In this document: positions 34,574-44,630 of the stretch, piece by piece
Layout of the letters: every line of letters begins with the position of its first letter
Numbering within the stretch: position 1 is the stretch's first letter
Assembly (NCBI RefSeq): GCF_013386585.1
Contig: NZ_JACARO010000034.1
Coordinates: 62,001 to 126,000, forward strand
Source: Pseudomonas sp. P7548
Lineage (GTDB): Bacteria; Pseudomonadota; Gammaproteobacteria; Pseudomonadales; Pseudomonadaceae
Direction: 5' to 3'
DNA: 64,000 bases
The notes under the pieces: model-generated
What the model was told of the DNA's origin: nothing
The model's input: the letters and a program-made list of their open reading frames with translations, nothing else
The model's database searches: none
Made by a program: the position numbers and the translations under genes

Positions 34574-36088
34574 ATGTTCGAATCCGCCGAAATCGGTCAC
34601 GCCATCGACAAAGACACCTACGACGCCGAAGTGCCGGCGCTGCGCGAAGCCTTGCTGGAAGTGCAGTACGAGCTGCAACAGCAGAAGCGCTTCCCGGTGA
34701 TCATCCTGATCAACGGTATCGAAGGCGCCGGCAAGGGTGAGACCGTCAAGCTGCTCAATGAATGGATGGACCCGCGCCTGATCGAGGTGCGCACCTTCGA
34801 CCAGCAGACCGACGAAGAACTGGCCCGCCCACCGGCGTGGCGCTATTGGCGGCAGCTGCCGGCCAAAGGGCGCATGGGGATTTTCTTTGGCAACTGGTAC
34901 AGCCAGATGCTGCAAGGCCGGGTGCACGGGCAGATCAAGGACGCGCGCCTGGACCAGGCCATCGCCGGTGCCGAACGCCTCGAAAAGATGCTCTGCGACG
35001 AAGGCGCGCTGATCTTCAAGTTCTGGTTCCACCTGTCCAAGAAACAGATGAAGGCGCGGCTCAAGGCCCTGGCCGACGACCCACTGCACAGCTGGCGCAT
35101 CAGCCCGCTGGACTGGCAGCAATCGGAGACCTACGACAAGTTCGTGCACTTCGGTGAGCGCATCCTGCGCCGCACCAGCCGCGACTACGCGCCCTGGCAT
35201 GTCATCGAAGGGGTGGACGCCCATTACCGTGGGCTCACCGTGGGCAAGCTGCTGCTGGAAGGTCTGCAGAATGCCCTCAAGCTGCCCAAGGGCAAGGCCA
35301 GCGGCATGAACCCGGCGCCGCTGATTGCGTCGGTGGACAAAAAGAGCCTGCTCGACAGCCTGGACATGACCCTGCGCCTGGAGAAGGACGACTACGAAGA
35401 ACAGCTGATCACCGAGCAGGCGCGCTTCTCTGGCCTGATGCGCGACAAGCGCATGCGCAAGCACGCCCTGGTCACGGTGTTCGAGGGTAACGATGCGGCG
35501 GGCAAGGGCGGGGCGATTCGCCGTGTGGCCGCAGCGCTGGACCCGCGCCAGTACCACATCGTGCCGATTGCCGCGCCCAGTGAAGATGAACGCGCCCAGC
35601 CTTACCTGTGGCGGTTCTGGCAAAAGATCCCGGCGCGGGGCATGTTCACCGTGTTCGACCGCTCCTGGTACGGCCGCGTGCTGGTGGAGCGCATCGAGGG
35701 TTTCTGCACCCCGGCCGACTGGATGCGCGCCTATGGCGAGATCAACGATTTCGAGGAGCAGCTGCGCGATGCGGGGGTGATCGTGGTCAAGTTCTGGCTG
35801 GCCATCGACAAGGACACCCAGCTGGAACGTTTCCAGGCCCGCGAAGAGATCCCGTTCAAGCGTTTCAAGATCACCGAGGACGACTGGCGCAACCGCGACA
35901 AATGGGACGACTACCGCGCGGCAGTCGGCGACATGGTCGACCGCACCAGCACCGAAGTGGCGCCCTGGACCCTGGTGGAAGCCAATGACAAGCGCTGGGC
36001 GCGGGTCAAGGTATTGCGCACCATCAACCTGGCGCTGGAGGAGGCCTTCGCCAAATCCGACAAGCACGACAAAAAGAAAAAGAAATAA
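34574..36088 (+). CDS. pap: polyphosphate:AMP phosphotransferase (two-domain PPK2, class II)
   Basis: 504 residues made of two PPK2 domains. The first P-loop is NGIEGAGKGETV (48-59) and the second EGNDAAGKGGAIRR (about 304-317). The second domain also has FDRSWYGRVLVERIEGF. Two-domain PPK2 enzymes phosphorylate AMP to ADP with polyphosphate, with the C-terminal domain being the active one. The N-terminal P-loop is also kept here. A lysine-rich tail ends the protein. CACGGAGCTGCCC precedes the ATG at 34574. Confidence 0.93.
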   Translation: MFESAEIGHAIDKDTYDAEVPALREALLEVQYELQQQKRFPVIILINGIEGAGKGETVKLLNEWMDPRLIEVRTFDQQTDEELARPPAWRYWRQLPAKGRMGIFFGNWYSQMLQGRVHGQIKDARLDQAIAGAERLEKMLCDEGALIFKFWFHLSKKQMKARLKALADDPLHSWRISPLDWQQSETYDKFVHFGERILRRTSRDYAPWHVIEGVDAHYRGLTVGKLLLEGLQNALKLPKGKASGMNPAPLIASVDKKSLLDSLDMTLRLEKDDYEEQLITEQARFSGLMRDKRMRKHALVTVFEGNDAAGKGGAIRRVAAALDPRQYHIVPIAAPSEDERAQPYLWRFWQKIPARGMFTVFDRSWYGRVLVERIEGFCTPADWMRAYGEINDFEEQLRDAGVIVVKFWLAIDKDTQLERFQAREEIPFKRFKITEDDWRNRDKWDDYRAAVGDMVDRTSTEVAPWTLVEANDKRWARVKVLRTINLALEEAFAKSDKHDKKKKK

Positions 36089-36201
36089 CCCGTGGCCCGT
36101 CATCATGGGTTTGCATATCCGGGGTGAATGATCGTCGCGGTTGGCGGGAGCGGGATCTATCCTCGATCCATCTCCTGACAACCACAAGATCGAGGTAGCC
36201 C

Positions 36202-37386
36202 ATGCGTGAAGTAGTGATCGTCGACAGCGTGCGAACCGGCCTGGCCAAGTCCTTTCGCGGCAAGTTCAACCAGACGCGCCCGGATGACATGGCGGCCCAT
36301 TGCGTCAACGCGTTGCTCACCCGCAACGGCATCGACCCGGCGACGGTGGAGGACTGCATCGTCGGCGCCGGCTCCAACGAAGGCGCCCAGGGCTACAACA
36401 TCGGGCGCAACGTGGCGGTGCTTTCGCAATTGGGCACCGGTACGGCCGGGATGACCCTCAACCGTTTCTGCTCTTCGGGGCTGCAGGCGATTGCCATCGC
36501 GGCCAACCAGATTGCCTCGGGGTGCAGCGATATCATCGTTGCAGGCGGTGTGGAGTCCATCAGCCTGACCATGAAAAGCGTCAACACCGATCACCTGATC
36601 AACCCGTTGCTCAAGGAGCAGGTGCCGGGCATCTATTTCCCCATGGGCCAGACCGCCGAGATCGTCGCTCGTCGTTACAACGTCAGCCGCGAAGAGCAGG
36701 ACCTGTACGCGCTGCAAAGCCAGCAGCGCACGGCCCAGGCGCAGGCCGACGGCTTGTTCAACGATGAAATCGTGCCCATGGCCGTCAAGTACAAGGTCGA
36801 GGACAAGAACACCGGCGCCGTGCAGGTGCTCGACGGCGTGGTTGATCGCGATGACTGCAACCGCCCTGACACCACCCTGGCCAATCTGCAAAGCCTGAAA
36901 CCGGTGTTTGCCGAAGACGGCTCGGTGACGGCGGGCAACTCTTCGCAGCTCTCCGACGGTGCGTCCATGACCTTGGTGATGAGCCTGGAGAAAGCCCTGG
37001 CCCTGGGGCTCAAGCCCAAGGCGTTTTTCCGAGGTTTTACCGTGGCCGGCTGCGAGCCGGACGAGATGGGCATCGGCCCGGTGTTCTCGGTGCCCAAGCT
37101 GCTCAAGGCCAAGGGCTTGCAGGTGGCGGACATCGATCTGTGGGAACTCAACGAAGCGTTTGCGTCGCAGTGCCTGTATGCGCGTAACCGCCTGGAGATC
37201 GACAACGCCAAGTACAACGTCAATGGCGGCTCGATCTCCATCGGACACCCGTTCGGCATGACCGGCTCGCGGCAGGTGGGGCACCTGGTGCGTGAGTTGC
37301 AGCGACGTAACCTGCGCTACGGCATCGTCACCATGTGCGTCGGCGGCGGCATGGGCGCGACTGGCTTGTTCGAAGCCGTTCGCTAA
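36202..37386 (+). CDS. thiolase (acetyl-CoA C-acyltransferase)
   Basis: 394 residues, complete catalytic set: Cys90 (LNRFCSSGLQ), His349 (SISIGHPFGMTG) and Cys379 (TMCVGGGMGA). It cleaves 3-ketoacyl-CoA or condenses acetyl-CoA; chain-length preference cannot be read. It is not next to a FadB-type gene, so it may serve several pathways. That could include the enoyl-CoA hydratase/3-hydroxyacyl-CoA dehydrogenase cluster at 52.9-55.2 kb, which lacks a thiolase. The gene stands alone, with a REP pair after it. Confidence 0.94.
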   Translation: MREVVIVDSVRTGLAKSFRGKFNQTRPDDMAAHCVNALLTRNGIDPATVEDCIVGAGSNEGAQGYNIGRNVAVLSQLGTGTAGMTLNRFCSSGLQAIAIAANQIASGCSDIIVAGGVESISLTMKSVNTDHLINPLLKEQVPGIYFPMGQTAEIVARRYNVSREEQDLYALQSQQRTAQAQADGLFNDEIVPMAVKYKVEDKNTGAVQVLDGVVDRDDCNRPDTTLANLQSLKPVFAEDGSVTAGNSSQLSDGASMTLVMSLEKALALGLKPKAFFRGFTVAGCEPDEMGIGPVFSVPKLLKAKGLQVADIDLWELNEAFASQCLYARNRLEIDNAKYNVNGGSISIGHPFGMTGSRQVGHLVRELQRRNLRYGIVTMCVGGGMGATGLFEAVR

Positions 37387-37413
37387 ATCCCACTGGAGAA
37401 ACGGGATCAAAAT

Positions 37414-37501
37414 GTGGGAGCGGGCTTGCTCGCGAATGCAGGGTGTCAGTCGCTAGATGTATAGGCTGATACACCGCATTCGCGAGCAAGCCCGCTCCCA
37501 C
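37414..37501. repeat. perfect-arm REP/BIME pair
   Basis: Two 26-bp arms (37414-37439 and 37476-37501) are exact inverse copies: GTGGGAGCGGGCTTGCTCGC.. and ..GCGAGCAAGCCCGCTCCCAC. They are separated by 36 bp. This is the best preserved REP pair of the window. Confidence 0.95.
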
Positions 37502-37581
37502 ATTTTAATGTGTGGCGTATCCCGAGTCTGGCTATTACCCCTAGAATGCCCCTTCCACTTCCTCTGGTATCTGGGGCATTC

Positions 37582-38538
37582 ATGCACATCTCTTCCGGCC
37601 GCTGGGTCTACGGCTTTTGCTTGACCCTGTTGACCGCGCTGCTCTGGGGCATCCTCCCGGTGAAACTCAAACAGGTGTTGCAGGTGATGGACCCGATCAC
37701 CGTGACCTGGTTTCGCCTGATCGTCGCCGGCAGTTGCCTGTTCATCTACCTGGCGCTCACCAAGCGCCTGCCCAGCCGCAAGGTGCTCGGGCCCAGAGGC
37801 GGTTGGCTGGTGGGCATGGCGGTGTGCGGCCTGGTGGGCAACTACGTGCTGTACCTGGTGGGCCTGAAAATGCTCAGCCCTGGCACGGCGCAGTTGGTGG
37901 TGCAGATGGGGCCGATCTTCCTGATGATCGCCAGTGTCTTTGTGTTCAAGGAGCGTTTCAGCCTGGGGCAAGTGGCCGGGCTGGTGGTGCTGGTCGTGGG
38001 GTTCGGCCTGTTCTTCAACCAGCGCCTGGAGGAAATGCTGACCTCATTGGGCACCTACACCGCCGGCGTGTTGACCATCCTGCTCGCCACCACCATCTGG
38101 GTGTTCTACGCCCTGGGCCAGAAGCAATTGCTGACGGTGTGGAATTCGCTGCAGGTGATGATGGTGATCTACCTGTCTTGTGCCGTGCTGCTCACGCCCT
38201 GGGCCCATCCTCTGGAAGCCCTGGACCTGAGCCCGCTGCAAGGCTGGCTGTTGCTGGCGTGCTGCATGAATACCCTGGTGGCGTATGGCGCGTTCGCCGA
38301 GGCTTTGGCCCATTGGGAAGCCTCGCGGGTGAGCGCCACCCTGGCCCTCACGCCGTTGGTGACGTTTGTCGCCGTGGCGCTGGCCGCCTGGCTGTGGCCG
38401 GACTTTGTGCAGGCCGAAGAGATCAACGCCCTGGGCTATGCCGGGGCGCTGGTGGTGATGCTGGGGTCAGCGACCGTGGCGCTGGCGCCGTCGCTGATTG
38501 CCGGGCTCAAGGCCCGGCGCATGCGCTTGGCGTCTTAG
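37582..38538 (+). CDS. EamA/DMT-family permease
   Basis: 318 residues with ten predicted membrane helices in two EamA repeats of five. The first repeat is about residues 8-140 ([47 protein letters not shown]) and the second about 155-300 ([35 protein letters not shown]). Such proteins export or import metabolites; the substrate is unknown. I chose the ATG at 37582 because the in-frame upstream start lies within non-membrane sequence. Its stop overlaps the fumC stop on the other strand (TTAG). Confidence 0.9.
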   Translation: MHISSGRWVYGFCLTLLTALLWGILPVKLKQVLQVMDPITVTWFRLIVAGSCLFIYLALTKRLPSRKVLGPRGGWLVGMAVCGLVGNYVLYLVGLKMLSPGTAQLVVQMGPIFLMIASVFVFKERFSLGQVAGLVVLVVGFGLFFNQRLEEMLTSLGTYTAGVLTILLATTIWVFYALGQKQLLTVWNSLQVMMVIYLSCAVLLTPWAHPLEALDLSPLQGWLLLACCMNTLVAYGAFAEALAHWEASRVSATLALTPLVTFVAVALAAWLWPDFVQAEEINALGYAGALVVMLGSATVALAPSLIAGLKARRMRLAS

Positions 38539-39917
38539 TTGCCCAGCATGTTTTCCGGGCGTACCCACTGGTCGAACTCTTCATCCGTGAGGTAGCCCAG
38601 CTCCAGCGCGGCTTCGCGCAGCGTCAGCCCCTCGGCGTAGGCCTTCTTGGCAATCTCTGCCGACTTGTCATAGCCGATATGCGGGTTGAGTGCAGTCACC
38701 AGCATCAGCCCACGCTCCAGGTGTTCGGCCATCTGCGCAGCGTCGGGTTCAAGCCCGGCCACGCAATGCTCCTGGAAGTTATTGCAGCCGTCCGCCAGCA
38801 AGCGGATCGATTCCAGCAGGTTGTGGATGATCACCGGCTTGTACACGTTCAACTGCAAATGCCCCTGGCTGGCGGCCATACCGATGGTCACGTCGTTGCC
38901 CAGTACTTGGCAGGCCAGCATCGACAGCGCTTCGCACTGGGTAGGGTTGACCTTGCCCGGCATGATCGAGCTGCCCGGTTCGTTGGCCGGCAACTTCACT
39001 TCGGCCAGCCCCGCACGTGGACCGGAGCCCAGCAGGCGCAGGTCATTGGCGATTTTCATCAAGGCCACCGCCAGGGTTTTCAGCGCGCCGTGCAGGGTCA
39101 CCAGGGGTTCGTGGCCGGAGAGGGCGGCGAACTTGTTCGGCGCGGTGACGAACGGCAAGCCCGACAACGCAGCCAATTCGGACGCAATGGCCTCACCAAA
39201 CCCGTGAGGTGCATTGAGCCCGGTGCCCACGGCGGTGCCGCCCTGGGCCAGCTCGCACACGGCGGGCAGGGCGCTGCGAATCGCGCGTTCGGCGTAATCG
39301 AGTTGGGCAATAAAGGCTGAGAGTTCCTGGCCGAAGGTGATGGGCGTGGCGTCCATCATGTGGGTGCGGCCGGTTTTTACCAGGGTCATATGGCGCGCAG
39401 CCAGCTCGGCCAGGCCACCGGAAAGCGTGGCGATGGCCGGCAGCAGGCGCTGATGCACGGCCTGCACGGCGGCGATACTCATGGCCGTGGGGAAGCAGTC
39501 GTTGGAACTCTGTGAGCGGTTCACATGGTCATTGGGGTGCACCGGGCTCTTGCCGCCACGGGTCTTGCCCGACAGCTCGTTGGCGCGGCCGGCGATCACT
39601 TCGTTGGCGTTCATGTTGCTCTGGGTGCCGCTGCCGGTCTGCCAGACCACCAGCGGGAACTGGTCGTCATGCTGGCCTGCGAGCACCTCATCGGCGGCCT
39701 GTTCGATCAGGCGGGCGATGTCGGCGGGCAGGTCGCCGTTGCGGTCGTTGACCCGTGCGGCGGCCTTCTTGATCAGGGCCAGGGCGTGCAGTACCGCCAA
39801 GGGCATGCGCTGTTCGCCGATGGCAAAATTCACCAGCGAACGTTGGGTCTGGGCGCCCCAGTAAGCGTCATCCGGGACATGGACTTCTCCCAGGCTGTCG
39901 GTTTCGATACGGCTCAT
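38535..39917 (-). CDS. fumC: class II fumarate hydratase
   Basis: 460 residues. The fumarase/aspartase signature [11 protein letters not shown] is present, along with [28 protein letters not shown] and the catalytic region [11 protein letters not shown]. It hydrates fumarate to malate in the TCA cycle and, unlike class I fumarases, is iron-free and resistant to oxidants. The start ATG 39917 is set by AAGGAG eight bases upstream; an in-frame GTG lies 9 bp earlier. In P. aeruginosa a fumC2 gene sits beside DUF2059 and bolA, as here (from memory). Confidence 0.96.
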   Translation of the reverse strand: MSRIETDSLGEVHVPDDAYWGAQTQRSLVNFAIGEQRMPLAVLHALALIKKAAARVNDRNGDLPADIARLIEQAADEVLAGQHDDQFPLVVWQTGSGTQSNMNANEVIAGRANELSGKTRGGKSPVHPNDHVNRSQSSNDCFPTAMSIAAVQAVHQRLLPAIATLSGGLAELAARHMTLVKTGRTHMMDATPITFGQELSAFIAQLDYAERAIRSALPAVCELAQGGTAVGTGLNAPHGFGEAIASELAALSGLPFVTAPNKFAALSGHEPLVTLHGALKTLAVALMKIANDLRLLGSGPRAGLAEVKLPANEPGSSIMPGKVNPTQCEALSMLACQVLGNDVTIGMAASQGHLQLNVYKPVIIHNLLESIRLLADGCNNFQEHCVAGLEPDAAQMAEHLERGLMLVTALNPHIGYDKSAEIAKKAYAEGLTLREAALELGYLTDEEFDQWVRPENMLGN

Positions 39918-40098
39918 CGGGCACACTCCTTCAGGTCTGTTTGCGCAGTTTAGGCCGTGATCGACCGGGCGGGTTCCCTAAAAGACTTTTCATCGGGCAA
40001 TCCAGGCTCTACCAGGCTCGGGGTTGAGCCATAAGGTTTTTTAGGCGCAGAATGGGCGCCCTTGGGGTCTTACCTCGCCTGCTAGAAAAGGAAACTCG

Positions 40099-40617
40099 AT
40101 GACTCGTCTTCGTGCCATCTGTACCGCGGTTGCTCTGGTTTGCGCCAGCGGCCAGGTTTTTGCCGATACCGCCAGCCACAACGCCAGTGCCGAAGCCTTC
40201 CTTACCCTGGCCCATGCCGACAAGCTGGGTACCCCGGTGTACATGCAAGTGCAGCAAATGTTCGCCCAGCGTTTCGAACAGACCAAGGCGCCTGCCGCCA
40301 AGCAGTCCGTACTGGACAGCTACCAGGCCAAGGCCAACGCCGCCCTGGACCAGGCCATCGGCTGGCCCAAGCTGAAGCCGGACATGGTCAAGCTCTACAC
40401 CAGCAACTTCAGTGAGTCCGAGCTCAAGGACCTTGTGGCGTTCTACCAGTCGCCACTGGGCAAGAAAGTTCTGGAAAAAATGCCGCAGCTGACCCAGCAA
40501 TCGGCCCAGATGACCCAGGCCAAGCTGGAAAGCGCCGTGCCGGTGGTGAACAAACTGCTGGAAGACATGACCAACGAGCTGTCGCCTAAAGCCGCCGCTC
40601 CGGCCAAGAAGAAGTAA
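40099..40617 (+). CDS. periplasmic DUF2059 protein
   Basis: 172 residues. A Sec signal peptide (ICTAVALVCASGQVFADT, cut about residue 22) is followed by the DUF2059 domain. Its core is the helix pair DMVKLYTSNFSESELKDLVAFYQSPLGKK, and it ends in an Ala/Lys-rich tail. The function is unknown; it is soluble periplasmic by prediction. It precedes the BolA-like gene by 6 bp, so the two are co-transcribed. Confidence 0.9.
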   Translation: MTRLRAICTAVALVCASGQVFADTASHNASAEAFLTLAHADKLGTPVYMQVQQMFAQRFEQTKAPAAKQSVLDSYQAKANAALDQAIGWPKLKPDMVKLYTSNFSESELKDLVAFYQSPLGKKVLEKMPQLTQQSAQMTQAKLESAVPVVNKLLEDMTNELSPKAAAPAKKK

Positions 40618-40623
40618 GCAGGA

Positions 40624-40920
40624 ATGACCATGCAACAGCGTATCGAAACGGCGCTTGCCGCCCTGGGCACCGACCATTTGAGCGTGCTGGACGAAAGCCA
40701 CATGCACAGCCGTGGGTTGCAGACCCACTTCAAGGCCGTGCTGGTCAGCTCGCAGTTCGAGGGGCTCAACCGCGTCAAGCGCCACCAGAAGGTCTACGCC
40801 ACCCTGGGTGACCTGATGAGCGAGTTTCATGCGCTGGCGCTGCATACCTACACGCCTGAAGAATGGGCGAAAATCGACGCAGCCCCGGCCTCGCCGACCT
40901 GCGCCGGCGGGCATGACTGA
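40624..40920 (+). CDS. BolA-family protein
   Basis: 98 residues with the complete BolA fold. The motif DESHMHSRGLQTHFKAVLVSS contains the conserved histidines, followed by FEGLNRVKRHQKVYATLGDLM. BolA proteins bind monothiol glutaredoxins and a [2Fe-2S] cluster, and act in iron-sulfur maintenance or as regulators. Two starts are possible (40624 and 40630). It is probably in one operon with the DUF2059 gene. A terminator follows. Confidence 0.92.
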   Translation: MTMQQRIETALAALGTDHLSVLDESHMHSRGLQTHFKAVLVSSQFEGLNRVKRHQKVYATLGDLMSEFHALALHTYTPEEWAKIDAAPASPTCAGGHD

Positions 40921-40962
40921 CGCACGGGTGTCTCTGGCACCGGGCATTTGTTAGAATCCGCA

Positions 40963-40991
40963 ACGCGCCGCTTAGCCGGCGCGTTTTTTTT
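40963..40991 (+). terminator. intrinsic terminator
   Basis: An 8-bp stem (ACGCGCCG with CGGCGCGT, 6-base loop) is followed by eight T's. It closes the DUF2059-bolA unit before trhO. Confidence 0.92.
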
Positions 40992-41038
40992 GCATCCGGT
41001 TCACCCCTTACGAGGGTAGCCACCTGGAGAGAACACCC

Positions 41039-41980
41039 ATGACTCAACCGATTGTCGTGGCGGCACTGTATAAGTTCGTCACCCTCGAAGATTACGTCGC
41101 CCTGCGCGAGCCCCTGCTGCAGGCGATGGTCGACAACGGCATCAAAGGCACCTTGCTGATCGCCGAAGAAGGCATCAACGGCACGGTTTCCGGCAGCCGC
41201 GAAGGCATCGACGGCCTGATCGCCTGGCTCAAGACCGACCCGCGCATGGTCGACATCGACCACAAGGAATCCTACTGCGACGAGCAGCCGTTCTACCGCA
41301 CCAAGGTCAAGCTCAAGAAAGAGATCGTGACCCTGGGCGTTGAAGGCGTGGACCCGAATAAAAAGGTCGGCACCTACGTCGACCCGCAGGACTGGAACGC
41401 GCTGATCAGCGACCCGGAAGTGCTGCTGATCGATACCCGTAACGACTACGAAGTGTCCATCGGCACCTTTGAAGGCGCGATCGACCCGAAAACCACCAGT
41501 TTTCGCGAATTTCCTGACTACATCAAAGCCAACTTCGACCCGGCCAAGCACAAGAAGGTCGCGATGTTCTGCACCGGTGGCATCCGTTGTGAGAAGGCGT
41601 CGAGCTACATGCTCAGCGAAGGCTTCGATGAGGTCTACCACCTCAAAGGCGGCATCCTGAAGTACCTCGAAGAGGTGCCGCAGGAGGAAACCAAATGGCA
41701 GGGCGACTGCTTTGTGTTCGACAACCGTGTGACCGTGCGCCACGACTTGAGCGAAGGCGACTACGATCAATGTCATGCCTGCCGCACACCGGTGAGCGTG
41801 GAAGACCGTGCGTCCGAGCACTATGTGGCGGGCATCAGTTGTCCACATTGCTGGGATAAGCTGCCGGAGAAGACCCGACGCAGCGCGATCGACCGGCAAA
41901 AGCAGATCGAGCTGGCCAAGGCCCGCAATATGCCGCACCCGATTGGCTTCAACTATAAGCAATCACCTTCCGAGGCCTGA
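41039..41980 (+). CDS. trhO: tRNA uridine(34) hydroxylase
   Basis: 313 residues. An N-terminal acylphosphatase-like domain ([17 protein letters not shown]) is followed by a rhodanese domain with catalytic Cys178 ([11 protein letters not shown]). A C-terminal zinc-binding region has two CxxC pairs (CHAC and CPHC). TrhO (YceA) makes ho5U34 in certain tRNAs, using oxygen. CCTGGAGAGAACACCC precedes the ATG. The next gene begins 3 bp after its stop. Confidence 0.95.
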   Translation: MTQPIVVAALYKFVTLEDYVALREPLLQAMVDNGIKGTLLIAEEGINGTVSGSREGIDGLIAWLKTDPRMVDIDHKESYCDEQPFYRTKVKLKKEIVTLGVEGVDPNKKVGTYVDPQDWNALISDPEVLLIDTRNDYEVSIGTFEGAIDPKTTSFREFPDYIKANFDPAKHKKVAMFCTGGIRCEKASSYMLSEGFDEVYHLKGGILKYLEEVPQEETKWQGDCFVFDNRVTVRHDLSEGDYDQCHACRTPVSVEDRASEHYVAGISCPHCWDKLPEKTRRSAIDRQKQIELAKARNMPHPIGFNYKQSPSEA

Positions 41981-41983
41981 CCC

Positions 41984-42619
41984 ATGCCCGCACGCCTGCT
42001 CTATGTGATGGACCCGATGTGTTCCTGGTGCTGGGGCTTTGCCCCGGTGGCCGAGGCGTTGGTGGAGCAGGCCCAGGCCGCTGGCGTCGAGCTGCACCTG
42101 GTGGTGGGCGGCTTGCGCACCGGCAGTGGCGCGGCCCTGGAGCCGGCTACCCGGCGCTACATCCTCGAACACTGGCAGGCGGTCACCGAGGCCACTGGCC
42201 AGCCGTTCAACCGTGAAGGCGCGCTGCCCGACGGTTTTGTGTACGACACCGAGCCTGCGTGCCGCGCGATCGTCACCGCGCGCAGCCTGGCGCCGGATTG
42301 TGCCTGGAAGCTGCTGGGGCTGATCCAGCGGGCATTTTATGTCGAAGGTCGCGACGTGACCCTCGCCAGCGTGTTGGTGGAATTGGCCGAAGAGGCCGGT
42401 ATCCCGCGTATCGAATTTGCTGGCGCCTTCGACCGCGCCGAGCAGCACGCCGCCACGGCCGCTGACTTCACCTGGGTGCAGGACCTGGGTATCGCCGGTT
42501 TCCCGACGCTGCTGGCCGAGCGCAATGGTCAACTGGCCTTGCTGACCAACGGCTACCAGCCGTTGTCCGAGCTGTCGCCGCTGTTGGGCCGATGGCTGGA
42601 GCGAGCAACCTGTGCATGA
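41984..42619 (+). CDS. DsbA-family thioredoxin-like protein (CSWC)
   Basis: 211 residues, cytoplasmic by lack of a signal peptide. The redox motif Cys13-Ser-Trp-Cys16 opens a DsbA-like fold with a long helical insertion, and FPTLL holds the cis-proline. This resembles the FrnE-type or 2-hydroxychromene isomerase-like branch of the DsbA superfamily. The partner is unknown. It starts 3 bp after trhO and overlaps the next ABC gene by 8 bp, so the three form one operon. Confidence 0.88.
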   Translation: MPARLLYVMDPMCSWCWGFAPVAEALVEQAQAAGVELHLVVGGLRTGSGAALEPATRRYILEHWQAVTEATGQPFNREGALPDGFVYDTEPACRAIVTARSLAPDCAWKLLGLIQRAFYVEGRDVTLASVLVELAEEAGIPRIEFAGAFDRAEQHAATAADFTWVQDLGIAGFPTLLAERNGQLALLTNGYQPLSELSPLLGRWLERATCA

Positions 42620-44432
42620 CCAGCCCGACCTCACTGAGCGGCCCAAACGCACTGATCGTCTGACCTGGGCGGAAATTCGCCGCCTGGCCCTGCGTCACAA
42701 GAAATCCCTGTGGATTGCCAATGGCGTCGCCGTCCTGGCGACCCTGTGCAGCGTGCCCATCCCCCTGCTGCTGCCGTTGCTGGTAGACGAAGTGCTGCTG
42801 GGCCATGGTGATGCAGCCTTAAAAGTCATGAATCACGCGCTGCCCCTGGGCTGGCAAAAAGCGGCGGGCTATATCGGCCTGATGCTGCTGGTGACCCTGC
42901 TGCTGCGCTGCGGCGCGCTGGTGTTCAACGTGGTGCAGGCGCGGTTGTTCGCACGGTTGGCCAAGGACATCGTCTACCGCATCCGCGTGCGCCTGATCGA
43001 ACGGCTCAAGCGCATTTCCCTGGGCGAGTACGAAAGCCTGGGCAGTGGCACGGTCACCACGCACCTGGTCACCGACCTGGACACGCTGGACAAGTTTGTC
43101 GGCGAAACCCTCAGCCGCTTCCTGGTGGCGATGCTCACGCTGGTGGGCACTTCGGCGATCCTGGTATGGATGCACTGGCAGCTGGCGTTGCTGATCCTGC
43201 TGTTCAACCCGTTGGTGATCTACGCCACGGTGCAGTTGGGCAAACGCGTCAAACACCTGAAAAAACTGGAGAACGACAGCACCTCGCGCTTCACCCAGGC
43301 CCTGACCGAAACCCTGGACGCGATCCAGGAAGTGCGCGCTGGCAACCGCCAGGGCTTCTTCCTCGGCCGCCTTGGCCAGCGTGCCCAGGAGGTGCGTGAT
43401 TATGCGATCAACTCCCAATGGAAGAGCGACGCATCGAGCCGCGCCAGCGGGCTGCTGTTTCAGTTTGGTATCGACATCTTCCGCGCGGCGGCGATGCTCA
43501 CCGTGTTGTTTTCCGACCTGTCCATCGGCCAGATGCTCGCGGTGTTCAGCTACCTGTGGTTCATGATCGGCCCGGTGGAGCAACTGTTGAACCTGCAATA
43601 CGCGTACTACGCGGCAGGTGGGGCGCTGACGCGGATCAACGAGCTGCTGGCGCGTGCCGACGAGCCCCAATATCCCGGCGGTGAGGACCCGTTCATCGGG
43701 CGCGAAACCGTCGGTATCGAGGTGCGTGGCCTCAACTTCGGCTACGGCGAAGACCTGGTGCTTGACCAGTTGAACCTGGCCATTGCGCCCGGCGAGAAGG
43801 TGGCGATCGTCGGTGCCAGCGGCGGCGGCAAGAGCACCTTGGTGCAACTGCTGCTGGGGCTCTACACCCCGCAGGCGGGCAGCATTCGTTTCGGTGGGGC
43901 GACCCAGCAGGCAATCGGCCTGGAGACCATTCGCGAGAACGTCGCCGTGGTGCTGCAACACCCGGCGCTGTTCAACGATACAGTGCGCGCCAACCTGACC
44001 ATGGGCCGCGAACGCTCGGACCAGGCCTGTTGGCAGGCACTGGAAATCGCCCAGCTGGATGCTACCGTCAAGGCATTGCCCTTGGGCCTGGACAGTGTGG
44101 TGGGGCGCTCGGGGGTGCGTTTTTCCGGGGGCCAGCGCCAACGCCTGGCCATCGCGCGGATGGTCCTGGCCGAGCCCAAGGTGGTGATCCTGGACGAGGC
44201 CACTTCGGCCCTGGATGCGGCTACCGAGTACAACCTGCACCAGGCGCTGGCGCGGTTTCTCAGTGGCCGTACTACACTGATCATCGCCCACCGGCTTTCA
44301 GCGGTGAAACAGGCTGACCGGGTGTTGGTGTTCGATGGAGGGCATATTGCCGAGGATGGCGACCATCAGCAGCTGATTGCCGACGGTGGTCTCTACGCCA
44401 AGTTGTACGGGCACTTGCAGCAAGTTCGTTGA
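42612..44432 (+). CDS. ABC exporter (permease fused to ATPase)
   Basis: 606 residues. Six membrane helices are followed by a nucleotide-binding domain. Walker A is GASGGGKST, the signature is FSGGQRQRLA and Walker B VVILDEATS; the H-loop is IAHRLS. It belongs to the MsbA/LmrA type that exports lipids, peptides or drugs; the substrate is not known. The start overlaps the DsbA-like gene by 8 bp, so the two are translationally coupled. Confidence 0.92.
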   Translation: MHDQPDLTERPKRTDRLTWAEIRRLALRHKKSLWIANGVAVLATLCSVPIPLLLPLLVDEVLLGHGDAALKVMNHALPLGWQKAAGYIGLMLLVTLLLRCGALVFNVVQARLFARLAKDIVYRIRVRLIERLKRISLGEYESLGSGTVTTHLVTDLDTLDKFVGETLSRFLVAMLTLVGTSAILVWMHWQLALLILLFNPLVIYATVQLGKRVKHLKKLENDSTSRFTQALTETLDAIQEVRAGNRQGFFLGRLGQRAQEVRDYAINSQWKSDASSRASGLLFQFGIDIFRAAAMLTVLFSDLSIGQMLAVFSYLWFMIGPVEQLLNLQYAYYAAGGALTRINELLARADEPQYPGGEDPFIGRETVGIEVRGLNFGYGEDLVLDQLNLAIAPGEKVAIVGASGGGKSTLVQLLLGLYTPQAGSIRFGGATQQAIGLETIRENVAVVLQHPALFNDTVRANLTMGRERSDQACWQALEIAQLDATVKALPLGLDSVVGRSGVRFSGGQRQRLAIARMVLAEPKVVILDEATSALDAATEYNLHQALARFLSGRTTLIIAHRLSAVKQADRVLVFDGGHIAEDGDHQQLIADGGLYAKLYGHLQQVR

Positions 44433-44630
44433 TGTCGGGTGTGCACGGGTTTTTATGTAATAAGTACGAGAGTCTCCCCAGGAAATAGTGGCCTTCCCTC
44501 TCCGGACGACGGCGTGGGCACGTAAATCGGCGCGATCCGTTTGGTCGGTTCGAGCGAATTCAGCCAAGGCCGTGCTGTCAGGAGCGTTAACCACTCGCCG
44601 TTTTTTGGTAGTGCTTGTGCAAGGGACCTC

